DNA of 64,000 nucleotides from positions 124,001 through 188,000 of the forward strand of contig JAFEVB010000004.1 in assembly GCA_032629725.1 (NCBI GenBank), in the 5' to 3' direction. A program made the position numbers and the translations under genes. The notes under the pieces were generated by a model. It saw nothing but the letters and a program-made list of their open reading frames with translations, was not told the origin of the DNA and did no database searches. This stretch comes from Gremmenia infestans (Eukaryota; Ascomycota; Leotiomycetes; Helotiales; Hamatocanthoscyphaceae). Shown here in pieces: positions 35,102 through 45,628 of this stretch (position 1 is its first letter; the number at the start of each line of letters is the position of its first letter).

Positions 35102-36175
35102 ATATGATATATAGATGAGCTTTTGGCTCCGTGGCTTGGCTTGGCTTGGCTTGACGTGTATATGACCGTTATACGGTCTGGTACGGGTTATATGATAGGT
35201 ACATGCATGTATGTCGGCGTTGGCATTGGCATTAGCATTAGCGTGCTGTTACTTCGTAATAGATTACGAGTTCTCAAACCTCACTTTTGACACCCGCTTT
35301 CTCGGCTCATCCTAATGGTCTGCTACTATCCATTCATTTATTTATGCATTTATTAATCCTTTATATATATTCCCCATCTCAAAGACAGCACTAGCGATCT
35401 CAAAACAGCTGCTTTTCTTTCCGATTTCTTAAGGCATTTAAAGCGCTAAACCATAGCTAGGCTATTGTTATTATGGTCTTTTTATTATATATGCTGGATG
35501 CTGTATTATGTAAAGATGATGATATATAAATATGTCCTTCCTGTCTTCTTACGTCATGTTTGTAAATTAGGCTTTGATTTAAGTAACAGCTTTCTGTTGC
35601 ATTGTATGTCATCGCATCTAAGCGGCCGCGCGCACGCGTTTCGCGAATATGCATATATATGTATGCAGGTTAAGGTAGGGTAAGTAGAGCTCGGCGGCAC
35701 CGAGGGTTGTGGTTGTGGTTTAAGGCCGAGTGCGAGGTGCATGGCTACCGTATAGTATACTGTATTGGGACTAGAATGGTACTGTGCGGATCGGCATGGT
35801 GGGATCGATGAAGGAGGGATTATTTGAGCTTAGAAACGTAGTCTGATATCGATCATGACATGGCTGAGACGCAGCGCAAGATGTTCTGGGCCTAACGGAA
35901 ATAATTCCAAGAAAAGGAAGGGGGGTTGATTTTGTTTATGGATGTGTCTATTTCTATGGTATGTTTGTCTAATCCTGTTTCTTTTAGGGAAGAGGTCGCG
36001 AGTAAGGAGTTGTTTGCTATTAGGAAATAGTACGTTGTCAAAGAACATTTTTAGGGTGAACTAGAAATGCATATATACATATGTATATAGACTTAGAGTT
36101 TATTATATATATGAAGCTGAAACCGTAGTCTTCCCGCCGTCTTCATAGTATATTAATACATGGAATTAGTGCAAG
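35102..36175. other. Intergenic spacer
   Basis: About 1.1 kb, AT-rich with TATA-type dinucleotide runs (36065-36115) and a short GGCATT/AGCATT run near 35221-35240. No gene supported. Confidence 0.5.
35133..35152 (+). repeat. Pentanucleotide array (GGCTT)4
   Basis: Four perfect copies, 32 bases after the dolichol kinase stop codon, hence in its 3' untranslated region. Confidence 0.9.
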
Positions 36176-37539
36176 TCTTATACTGCTGATCCAACAAAGC
36201 CCGAGCCTCTGCCCTATAAAGCTCTCGATGTCCGTAAAGCAACAGGATCAGCAACTGTAGCAACCAGCAGTAGCTCCTCCCATCCCGCTTCAAACTCAAC
36301 CTCAGTCACAAAGTCATCCAATTCCACCATCACAGGATCTCCCAAAACCATCGCAACCGAGACAAACGAAGCCGGGGCTATTAATGGCTGTACTAAGATC
36401 CAAACCATCACCAACTGCGTGGGTTTCAAGTTCCCTGTAAGCACCATGCTCGCGATGGCAAGCCAGGAAGCTGCAATGACATCGTCTCTTCAGCCAGTTC
36501 TGTGCCTGCCACAGGCTGCGCTATGGACACGAAGCATGATGGGTCAAACGACATATTCTGTACTTGCGCAGGGTCAGGAACGGCGTCTGCAAGTAGTGTT
36601 AGCACTATGTTAGGCTGTTATCCCATCACCTGCGGGTGGGATTGCTGAAGGAATTGGCAAGAATCTACTCATCGCTGCAGCACAGTCTGGCTTCATCACT
36701 AAGCTTATAATGCCTATGAGCACATCGAACTCGCAGCTCGTGCAAATGCAAGACATTGCTGCAAACGCAGGCAGCCTCATGTCCCAGCTGCAAGTTCAAG
36801 TCAGCCAAACGCTACGCCTTTACAAAACAACGGTACGTAAAGTTTTGCATTATAGGCAGTTTTTGAATTCTCGGCATGTCGAAGAGCTCTGTCATTCACT
36901 TTCAAAAATATCCAGTAAGACCTTATACTAATTCGTTGGATAGTTACTCTTTTTGTCACTGCTGCCTCCAACGGTGCTTTTAGCTCATTCCTGCCCGATC
37001 TCCAAGATTTTGCTTCCAATGCTCTGAAAGGCTTCAATGCATATATCATATCTCAAACCTACCAATCGAACGATGTGATGATCGTCCGCCAACTCAACAC
37101 TTCCGTCCGAGCCCTCATGACAAACGGCACAAAACTCAGCTACCCCTTAGACTGCTCAGACGATTACGACTTGAATGGAATTTGCGGTACATTCTGGTAC
37201 GACTCTGTCGAAGACACAACTTACTACTTCATGAGCAACAAATCAGACGAGAGGTGGAAGAGTTACAACGACCAGATGCTAACCTGGTTTCCCGGGTACA
37301 CAGACCCAGCCTTCAGTGATATCGCCAATACGCAGGGACCGGCTGCGAAGGCGCCTGGGTCTGATTCTAGTGATTATCCACACAGGCCGTGCAAAGGTGT
37401 TGGCGGCCCTAATAATTTCGATAATCAGACGCCGTATCTGGCTGCTTGGAGGCAGTATCTTGGATGGGGCATTTATGATGATCGTGCGAAAGCGGCTGGT
37501 ACGACTATTTGTAGGGGTGATGGCAGTCAATTGACATGA
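36176..37539 (+). pseudogene. 5'-truncated gene for an unrecognised, secreted-like protein
   Basis: Several coding blocks can be joined by splicing: a Ser/Thr-rich linker (36176-36436, donor GTAAGC at 36437), a Cys-containing block (about 36455-36595, with DGKPGSCNDIVSSASS and GSNDIFCTCAG), a block from about 36614 to 36836 (PSPAGGIAEGIGKNLL), and a final block 36944-37539 of ~195 residues. The last intron is taken as 36837-36943. No ATG or signal peptide is visible upstream: the first block runs into a TAG at about 36167. The Ser/Thr linker and paired cysteines suggest an extracellular multi-domain enzyme or wall protein whose catalytic 5' part is missing. Family not identified. Confidence 0.42.
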
Positions 37540-38230
37540 GGTAATGTTTGGAGGCAAATCGCATTGTTGGAGTTGGTGTTGACGTGGGCCGCTATTTCTG
37601 CTTTATATACCTTGGGTAATGGTCCGCTAGGCGGTATAAGCACTTTAAATTATATATTCCATATAGTTACAAAAACTACTGTATCTGACCTCATTCTAGC
37701 TAAGAATGATTTCTTTCCCACATCTTACTAAGTCCGACCTGGTTCGGCACCCTCCGTCAGTTTTTTAGACATATGCCCAACTTTATAAATCATCGTCGAG
37801 CGCCTTAGGCATAAATACATAAACCTATCAAATCAACATCAAGGCTCTGAACAAATAGCCAACTACTTCATCATCACGTGGATTGGACTCTACAGTCTCG
37901 CTTAGCCCCTTTTCCAGCAGACGAGGCCACTCCACTCTCATACAATCACCTCCTAATACCAAATCACCATAATCTCATGACCCAACTATTCCTTTTCTCA
38001 TACTCTGCAATACCCAGCATCGCTAATCCCACCATCTAACACTCAAACATCGCTAAATAACAATCAGCAAAAATATATCTTTCATATCTGCGTCTCGATA
38101 ATATCCCACGTCACTATTTATCAATTGCAATGAAAAGCAGACAGCAATTCAAACCGCTCGAATACAATCCATGCGAAACGGTGGAAGTTTGTAGGAATTG
38201 CCCAGATAACCTAATTTAAACGAGGTAACA
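37540..38230. other. Spacer before the transposon
   Basis: AT-rich sequence without coding signal, up to the TA where the transposon is inserted. Confidence 0.5.
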
Positions 38231-38273
38231 TAAGTCGGCACCCCCCCCTTCCGGACACCCCCCCCTTCCGGAC
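38231..38273 (+). repeat. Left terminal inverted repeat
   Basis: 43 bp, perfectly complementary to 40028-40070. Internally it contains two tandem copies of a unit made of eight C followed by TTCCGGAC. Confidence 0.95.
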
Positions 38274-38383
38274 GCCCCGCTAGCTTCACCGCTACTACCT
38301 ATGCTCCCACTTTTAATGCTTATAACTTTCTAACGCTTTTATTAATTGCTTTAAAATTTTATATCTATCTTCTCTAACTTATT

Positions 38384-39982
38384 ATGCCTTGGTATACTAA
38401 ATTTAATATTGCTTTAGCGCTAAATGCAATAGCGCATAGCGCATTTGTCTAGAAAGCTAGTCTAGATTAGGGGGTTCCACAGGCGACACTTTAGGACCGC
38501 AAAACTAGCCACGAATCACGTAAAAACGGAGCAGAGCATTTATAGAGGCTTTCCCTAAGCTAGGAAAAACGACTTACGGATTAGGTTTTAACCTAGGAAA
38601 GCTTAGGGCTTAGCTCTACGCATACGCAGATTAAGGATTTTGCCTAGCGCCTTCTAGCTGTCTAGGGAGATACAACTACACTTGGAAAACGCTAGATATA
38701 GGCCTTCCTAAAACGGAATCCTATTCTACGGACAAAAAGGCAATTCCGGATCGATTCTAGATAGGTTAATAGCGCTACAACGGATATAATTAAAGCATAG
38801 TTCCAAAAATTGGAGGTTCTAGAAGTTAAGCATATAAAACAGCAAAATCGGTGGAATATAGATAAGGCAGGGATTATAGAAGGCTAGGGGAGCAATGGAC
38901 TAGTTATAGGGAGTAGGAATTAACGTTTTATTCAGCGGAAACAGCTAGGTTCTAAGGCTTAGACGTCGTTTATTAAGTGTATTAGTGCTATAGGACTAGC
39001 GCTTCCTCTACTAGTTATATTTAAGGGAAAAACGGTCTAACAGCAATAGTTTCCGACTAGTCTAGAGTTATACAAGCGCTAGCAGTTTACTGCTACCAAA
39101 AACAGGTAGACTTTAGATGCTATAGCCTAAGAATGGCTCGAAAAGGTGTTTATTCCTACTACGGCCCCCCTAGACCCCTAGGAGCTACGATTGCTTATAT
39201 TAGACGGTTATAGGAGCTATAAAACCACTAACTTTATATAGCTATGCTTCTAGCATAAGATACACCTCTTATTTCTACCTCTATATACCTTATATGTATT
39301 ACAGCCGCTGGATTTATTAATATTCTCCCCTTTAAAGGCTGCCTACTAAAAGGAGCTTAGTAACTTGAGCCTCCTTACCGATTCTACCTTAGTTGGAAAG
39401 CGAAACTTCTTACGGTGCTATAAGAAGGCTTAGGACGCTAGCTTAACTTCCTTAAATATTAAGGCTAGGTAGAAAGCTACTGGTTTATGGCCCCCTAATA
39501 TAGCTAAGCCTCTTATAAGCCGTTTACTACTAGAGAATAGTAATAATAGTCCGCAAGACGCCCAAAACAGCTTAATTAGGGATCTACAGCTATTTACGGA
39601 TCAGACGATACCACTAGTTCTTATGCATACGCCAAAAGCAGCTAAGGAGGTACGGGTTCAAGTAGAGACAATTTCCCGATTAGGAAATAGCAAACTTTTA
39701 ACTAGTCGGCGGCTTTTTAGGAAGCTAGAAAAGGGATTTGATAAGAAGGACTATGCTCTAACCTAAGCATAGCTTCGGATTGACTAGTTAGAAGCAAGGT
39801 TAAAGCAGCTAGCCCTGCGGAAAAGGCGTTAAGTGAGGACTAGTCTAAATTCGAAGTTTGCGGATATACAGGCTATAAAAGAAGCCCAAATTAGGGCAGG
39901 GGACCGGGAAATTAAAGAGGAAGATTCTAATTCGTCTATAGAATCCGCTAGTACAGGCGATTATATAGAAGTAGAGGAATAA
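38384..39982 (+). pseudogene. Fot1-like transposase, RIP-degraded
   Basis: The reading frame begins at ATG 38384 and, allowing for many stops and a few frameshifts, covers a transposase of about 530 codons ending at the TAA 39980-39982. Recognisable pieces are an N-terminal helix-turn-helix region, the first catalytic aspartate in NIDEAG (about 38853), the second in LILDGYGSHKT (about 39198) and the third in LLFLPPYTSYVLQPLD (about 39265), giving the DDD-type catalytic triad of the Fot1/pogo group. The C-terminal ~130 residues are basic, with a coiled-coil-like stretch, then acidic. No functional protein can be made. Confidence 0.85.
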
Positions 39983-40027
39983 AAAAGTTATAAGGTTATA
40001 AAGTTGTAGGGTAATAAATAAGCGAGT

Positions 40028-40070
40028 GTCCGGAAGGGGGGGGTGTCCGGAAGGGGGGGGTGCCGACTTA
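40028..40070 (-). repeat. Right terminal inverted repeat
   Basis: Perfect reverse complement of 38231-38273, including the doubled G8 tracts. Confidence 0.95.
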
Positions 40071-41063
40071 TAGGGACCTACTAATCAATCTCTATCAATT
40101 AAATTTGAACTCTTCTTATTTCACTCACTAATACGTCCGTGTACTCCTCGGCATGTCCTTAGAGAGAATAAATAGACGCGCTTGACAGGACAAGAAAATG
40201 TGCAGCGATAGCTGCTTTATATCTATCTATCTATCTATCTATCTATCTCTAGGAAATCTATCTTATCAAGTCAGAGAAATAGTACTTCACACTACCTACT
40301 TATTTTGCATACTAGACAGGCAAGGGTTATTTATCTGCTTATCTTTAATTCGAATCCATATTTAAAGCTACTATATATCAGTTTGTAAACTTGAACGCAT
40401 ATTTAAATAGGTACAGTCTTGATTAAGCTTAAGCTTCCGGATCTGTTTAACTATAACTTCAAACTAACCTTACTTATATTCAAGCTTTGCGGATTGGGTT
40501 TAGCTTAAGTTGTATTTTACAAGTAGGTGCCACTCTAGAATTAATCCAACTTTAGCTTGGAGCTCGGAATTTGGCGAATAAATCTGATTCATAGGTAGCG
40601 AAAGAGGCTCGCTTGGTGGCATAAATGGGGTGTAGGTAGATGTGAGTATGTGTTTTGGAGATCTATATGGATGGAGTTAAGAGATCTTCGGGGGTCTGTG
40701 GGTTTTGTGTTTGAAGAATATGTTATGGTGGGGAGTTGATGATCAGGAGATGGGAATACTTGAGATGGGAGGAAGAAGGCGAGGATGTAACGAAGTGTGA
40801 AGAGGAAGTGTATAGTAATAAGACTGATTCCTCGTATATAATGAACTAGTAGAATTCAGACAAATAATCATTTAACGCCAGGTATCATGCAATGCTTCCC
40901 CACTATCCTTCATTCATCCCAAACGCCTCGTCCAGCAACATATCGGCATTCAATTCAATAATATTCCCGTATTCGTCAGTCCTTCACTCATATCATATCC
41001 CATTCATCCTCCTCCAAACCACGCATATACCCAAACCCCAAACCCCGCAAGCACAAGCACATC
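40071..41063. other. Intergenic spacer
   Basis: About 1 kb of AT-rich sequence with one tetranucleotide microsatellite. The C-rich stretch from 40890 is antisense to the 3' flank of the GINS gene. No gene supported. Confidence 0.5.
40217..40248 (+). repeat. Tetranucleotide microsatellite (ATCT)n
   Basis: About seven copies of ATCT in tandem. Confidence 0.93.
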
Positions 41064-41697
41064 TCAACTCTTCTTCCTCTCCCCCATCCAAACCCGCATC
41101 GCCTTTGACGCCTCATGCTGCGCCCTAAACAAGCCCCTCTCCCCCTCATCCAGGCCCCTCAAAAACTCCACCCCATCCCCCCCACCAACACCTCCCCCTT
41201 TGCCACCCCCCCTCCCCACATTCGCCGCATGGTCCGCCACCTCCGCTGCGCGCGCCCGCCACGCCGCCATCAGCACATCGCAGACCTCCTCCTCCTCAAA
41301 CAGCTCCAGGATGCGCGCGCCCAGCGCGTAGAAGTGCGCAGCTAGCGCCCGGATATCCACGCTCTTGGCGTCGGCCTTCAGGGCGTTCATGACGCGCGGC
41401 GAGAGGCTAGGGGGAAGGTCGAGGGTCACGAGGGATTGCGCTCTGCTGGACGAGGGCGCGGAGACGGCGAGGAGCTCGGCGAGCCAGAGGGGGAGGTCGA
41501 GGCGTGTGGACTTTTTTAAAACGTGCCCGGGGTTGTTGTCTAGGTAGCCGAGGGAGGGAACGTCGAGTTCGAATGTGCAGGGGACTTTCTGGGGGTGGTT
41601 GTTAGATGGATGGGATGATGGTGAGGGAGGGGGGAGGGGTAGATGGGCTGTTTACTTGGGCGTCTGTGAGGATGGCGTCTATATCGTAGTAGGACAT
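41064..41697 (-). CDS. PSF3: GINS complex subunit Psf3
   Basis: Part of the Sld5-Psf1-Psf2-Psf3 GINS tetramer that joins Cdc45 and Mcm2-7 to form the replicative helicase. Two exons, 41697-41656 (14 codons) and 41588-41064, give 188 aa. The N-terminus MSYYDIDAILTDAQ followed by KVPCTFEL and SLGYLDNNPGH is diagnostic of Psf3, and the helical domain ends with MRVWMGERKKS. A glycine-rich insertion (near residue 150) lies between the last helices. The first intron is placed after 42 nt, joining the two halves of the conserved N-terminal beta domain. Divergent from the Mn-SOD gene. Confidence 0.92.
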
Positions 41698-42007
41698 TTT
41701 GGGGGTTTGGTTGTTGGAAGGAGATTGGATCCTTCTTGCCGTTGCTGCGGATGTGAGGTGTAAAGTAGTGGAAGCATCAATTGATGCTGAATATTGATTT
41801 AAAGGGGGACGCGTTGAAAGCGCGTAGGCGTGGTGTTGTTGATCCCTGCCATATCCTCGGTTGCTCTGCGGGATGATGTGATGTTTATTTTCGGTGCCGT
41901 TCGGATATACTGTGACTTATAACCATCCATCCCTCCACTGACTAACCTCTCCATAACATACAACAAGCTTCGCCTCTTGAACAATTAAACAATTGATCAA
42001 AATAACA
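41698..42007. promoter_or_regulatory. Divergent promoter, PSF3 / SOD2
   Basis: The 310 bases between the start codons serve both genes. An AGGGGG element (stress-response-like, C4T core on the other strand) occurs near 41803 and an ACGCG (MluI-cell-cycle-like core) near 41809-41813. Function not shown. Confidence 0.45.
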
Positions 42008-42889
42008 ATGTCGGCTACACTTTTCCGCACAAGCACAGCTGCTCGCTCGGCATTGAGAGCTGGTGCTGCTACGAGAGCTGCTTCTGCGGCAAGCACCAGC
42101 TTCGTCCGTGGAAAGGCTACTCTCCCCGACCTGCCATGTACGTATTCATTCATCCATCTACCATGTTGTATGTATACCTTACTCTTGGCTAACGAGCTCA
42201 AGATGACTATGGAGCGTTGGAGCCAACGATTTCCGGCAAGATCATGGAGCTGCACCACAAGAACCACCACCAAACATACGTCAACAGCTTCAACACAGCG
42301 ACGGAACAGCTGCAGGCTGCAGAGTCGAAGCAGGATATCGCTGCCCAGATCGCGCTGCAGCCTGTGATTAACTTCCATGGTGGGGGCCATATCAACCATA
42401 CGCTGTTTTGGGAGAACTTGGCTCCGAGCAAGAATGGCGGTGGTGGAGAGCCGGCTGGGCAATTGAAGGTATGTCTTCCATCTATCTCATTCATTCCTCT
42501 CCCCTGCGACCAGACCACTCTTTCGATATACAATTTCGTTGCATGACAGTTACATTACATTACTTAAACTCTGAACGGATTCTGACAATCAACAGACAGC
42601 AATCGAAACGTCCTACGGCTCCCTCTCCTCCTTCAAGACCAAATTCAACGCCGCGCTCGCCGGCATCCAAGGCAGCGGCTGGGCCTGGCTCGTCAAGGAC
42701 ATCGAGACGGGACAGGTGCAGATCCGCACATACGCCAACCAGGACCCGGTGGTAGGAAAGTACAAGCCGTTGTTGGGGATTGATGCTTGGGAGCACGCGT
42801 ACTATCTACAGTACCAGAACCGCAAGGCCGAGTACTTTAGTGCGGTGTGGGATGTGGTTAATTGGAAGACGGTGGAGAAGAGGCTTTGA
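42008..42889 (+). CDS. SOD2: Manganese superoxide dismutase, mitochondrial
   Basis: Dismutates superoxide in the mitochondrial matrix. Exons 42008-42137, 42203-42468 and 42596-42889 give 229 aa. The first ~33 residues are rich in Arg, Ala, Ser and Thr with no acid, a mitochondrial presequence ending before KATLPDLPYDYGALEP. All four metal ligands are visible: His in LHHKNHHQTY, His in GGGHINHTLFW, and Asp and His in the signature DAWEHAYYLQYQN. The GGGHxNH context and the glycine-rich loop favour manganese over iron. Exon lengths keep the frame. Full length, no anomaly. Confidence 0.97.
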
Positions 42890-43576
42890 GGTGTAGTGAG
42901 AGTTGATAGGGGAGGATCGGTGTATATTTGTATGACGGGGCCGGGGCAGTAATGAGGTTTAGCCGGCGGAAATCACATGAAGTGAATAGTATAAATGTGG
43001 TTTTATCTGCGAATCTGTTGAGTGAAATAAATAGCAATGGGTATATACTAAACGCCACCTACTCCAAATCAAAACCGTACCTAAGCCGTTTCATAGGTCC
43101 GTCCATATAGCAAAGTACAGTCTATCCTTCGCATGCATGCCCAACCATCTATAAGTCATACAGTCTTCCAAAAAAAATCCATCCAAAAAAAATCCATCCC
43201 AGACATCCAGTCATTACTCGCTTCAGAATAATATATGACTTGTCCGCGTCGCATAGTAATCCCTGACTCGTTCGTTCCCGGAGCTCCTCTCCCGAATCCA
43301 ATCCTAAACCCCGTCCAACGACCTGCCTGATGCGCATGCTCGCCCGTGACAGCATGCCACGTTCCCAATCCAGTCGCCACATCGACAACAAAAACAAACA
43401 CCAACACCAAGATCTGCGAAAAGCAGAAGCGGAAGCCGAAACCGCGGGGTTTTTCGTAAATAATACAGAGTATCTTTCTCCTTCTCCTTCTCCATCCGCC
43501 CAATGCAACCCATGTATCCAATCTAATCCGATGTAATGCAATACAATGCAATCATGAAACACAAGGCGTGGCATCT
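42890..43576. other. Convergent 3' spacer
   Basis: Between the SOD2 stop and the stop of the next reverse-strand gene. Includes two adjacent copies of AAAAAAAATCCATCC at about 43171-43199. The reverse-strand frames here have no family features. Confidence 0.5.
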
Positions 43577-43900
43577 TCACTTCTTCCTACTCCTCCCCCT
43601 GCCCCTCTTCTCCCCCTTATCACGTGTCTCGCACTCCCGATTCTCCTCGTACAGCATATTCAACGGCTTGCCATCGAACACCAGATCCTCGTCTTCGATC
43701 GCGTAGGGTAATTCCCACGACCCCTCGATCTCTTTCGTCGTATTACTACTATTGGTAGTATTGGTGCTGGTGGAAGTGGAGGCGGAGGTGGTGGTTGATG
43801 TGGAGGTGGCGAGGAGGTAGTATTGTTGGTTTTGCGACTGGTGGTGGTGGTGGGATGAAGTGGAGGAGGATGATGATGATGATGAGTATTGAGCCGACAT
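43577..43900 (-). CDS. Small hypothetical protein with Ser/Thr/His-rich head and conserved-looking tail
   Basis: Intron-less, 107 aa. Residues 1-58 are low complexity (Ser run, four His, then Thr/Ser repeats). The tail from residue 58 is ordinary sequence, with EGSWELPYAIEDEDLVFDG and KPLNMLYEENRE, and ends in a basic KRGRGRSRKK that could be a nuclear localisation signal. I believe the tail resembles small uncharacterised ascomycete proteins, but I cannot name a domain. The homopeptide head is encoded by near-perfect trinucleotide repeats and is probably length-variable. Confidence 0.55.
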   Translation of the reverse strand: MSAQYSSSSSSSSTSSHHHHQSQNQQYYLLATSTSTTTSASTSTSTNTTNSSNTTKEIEGSWELPYAIEDEDLVFDGKPLNMLYEENRECETRDKGEKRGRGRSRKK

Positions 43901-44016
43901 TTTTGTTGGTTTTTTTCTTTTCTTTTCGATAATGGAAAATAGACTTGGAGAGATGGCGGGATGGTGGGATGAGGTGTATATTAGTAGAAATAGTAATCCC
44001 TAATAAAACAAAACTG

Positions 44017-44037
44017 TTTGCTTTGCTTTGCTTTGCT
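44017..44037 (+). repeat. Pentanucleotide array (TTTGC)4
   Basis: About four tandem copies of TTTGC. Confidence 0.85.
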
Positions 44038-45081
44038 GTTCTAGGTTGCGGTGCAGTGCCCTTTGCCTTGCTTCGTTGTCTACACTCGATATAGTAAGTG
44101 CCTGTCTCAACCTAACTCGGTTGGCTAGACTCCCGAAAAGAATTGATTTGATTTGATTGGTTATGGTGCGAGGGAGAAAAAAAGCCTCGATCAAGCCTCA
44201 TTCAAGCCTCACCTCATCTCATGGAAAAAGGAACCGATCAAAAGTATAAATATTGTAAGATTAGGATATTCGGGTGGCACGCTCAACATTTATATTCCTT
44301 CCTTGTTTTACCGCCCCGATCGGCCGGCCGCACAATCCTCGGTATTACTTTCTTACAGTACTACCTTGCTTTACCTTACTGTACTCGGGATACCATACGT
44401 AGGTAGATGTAAGAAATCTAAGCCAGAATCTGAGTCAGGGAAAGGGTCAGAGTCCGATTCGAAAGTCAGACTCGCATGCATGGGATGGATGGTGATGGCT
44501 TGATGATCATGGCATGGATGGGTATTTCCGGAATGTGATCAGCTCCGCCTCCGAGTGCCACCTGCATCTCCACTTCCACTCCCCCGCGTCTCTCTTACAG
44601 CTTCCGAATCAGGGAAGCCGTCGGCATGTCACACGTCACTGTACGTAGTTTATTCCACCGCGTATTCTCTTATTACGACGATATGATGATACGGTAACGA
44701 TTAGGATCATTGATGATATCAATATTTAATACTTGAATTAACATTGCTATCGTCATGCCATGTTGTGCCATGTTATGTTATGCTATGCTATGCAATGCAA
44801 TGCAATGGTATGATACCGGTATGATATTATTGCTGACATGCTTCCAATAACATCACACTCCAGCCAGCCTGGTGATATATATGATATATACCAGCTGGAC
44901 AGGCAAGCGTAACGACACCTGATGACCTGTTGGTAATCCAGATCCAGATTATGGCTGCGAGGGAGGTTACGGGAGTTGATGGAATTATCCGGATCAGCCG
45001 CTGAAATCAAAGCTGAGAGACTGTACAGTACAAGATACTGTACCAGATTTCCCCGGCTTACCAGATCTGGTGCACCCTCTT

Positions 45082-45104
45082 GCAACGCAACGCAACGCAA
45101 CGCA
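45082..45104 (+). repeat. Pentanucleotide array (GCAAC)4
   Basis: Four tandem copies of GCAAC plus a partial fifth. Confidence 0.9.
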
Positions 45105-45628
45105 CCCCGCCATATGCACATGTAGAAGTACAAGACAAGCATTCATCCTTTAAACGCCGAGTTGTGTGGTCATGGTCAGCCCTCTGAGGTCTATCTATAT
45201 CTTGCTTGCCTTACTCCAGGCCAGGCCTCCTATCGCAAGTGGCGGTACTCGTACAGTGTAAAGCTGATGGATGGTGGAGCATCACATGCAAGTCAGTACT
45301 GTAGACAGAGGTGTGGCGGGGTGGGTGGGGTGAGACTCTGCACTGCATTTCCAATGAGATGTAGTGTGGGGTACATATCCCATCCTTACTGTACAGTACT
45401 TGTGGAGTGTTATGCATATATTATTTCATTAGTGGATACCATTTTCATTCCTCACATGTTCCAATGTTGATACAGTCATTCATTTTCATTCCTATTGCCA
45501 CCTTACGCCTGTCTTTTGAACTTTCCATGCATCGCTACCCAATCCAATTCACGCCACTCCAAGCAAAGTTGCTATTGTACTGTAATCCATTTCCTTCCAT
45601 ACCTACTCGCAAATACACCCACTTCTTC

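Larger units (their letters stand above)
38231..40070 (+). mobile_element. Tc1/mariner-superfamily DNA transposon, Fot1/pogo-like, mutated
   Basis: The element is bounded by perfect 43-bp inverted repeats that include a TA at each outer end, as expected for a TA target duplication; the core is 1.84 kb, the typical Fot1 size. It encodes one degraded transposase. Many codons that should read CAA, CAG or TGG appear as TAA or TAG, the pattern expected of repeat-induced point mutation (CpA to TpA on either strand). Confidence 0.9.
43901..45628. other. Long repeat-rich intergenic region
   Basis: About 1.7 kb with several short pentamer arrays (listed) and a run of related ATGTT/ATGCT/ATGCA words at 44755-44812. 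No gene supported; the forward frame 45407-46252 is antisense to the following gene. Confidence 0.5.

Noticed and set aside
40217..40248. Possible CRISPR-like array
   Set aside because: Simple tetranucleotide microsatellite without spacers; the host is a eukaryote.
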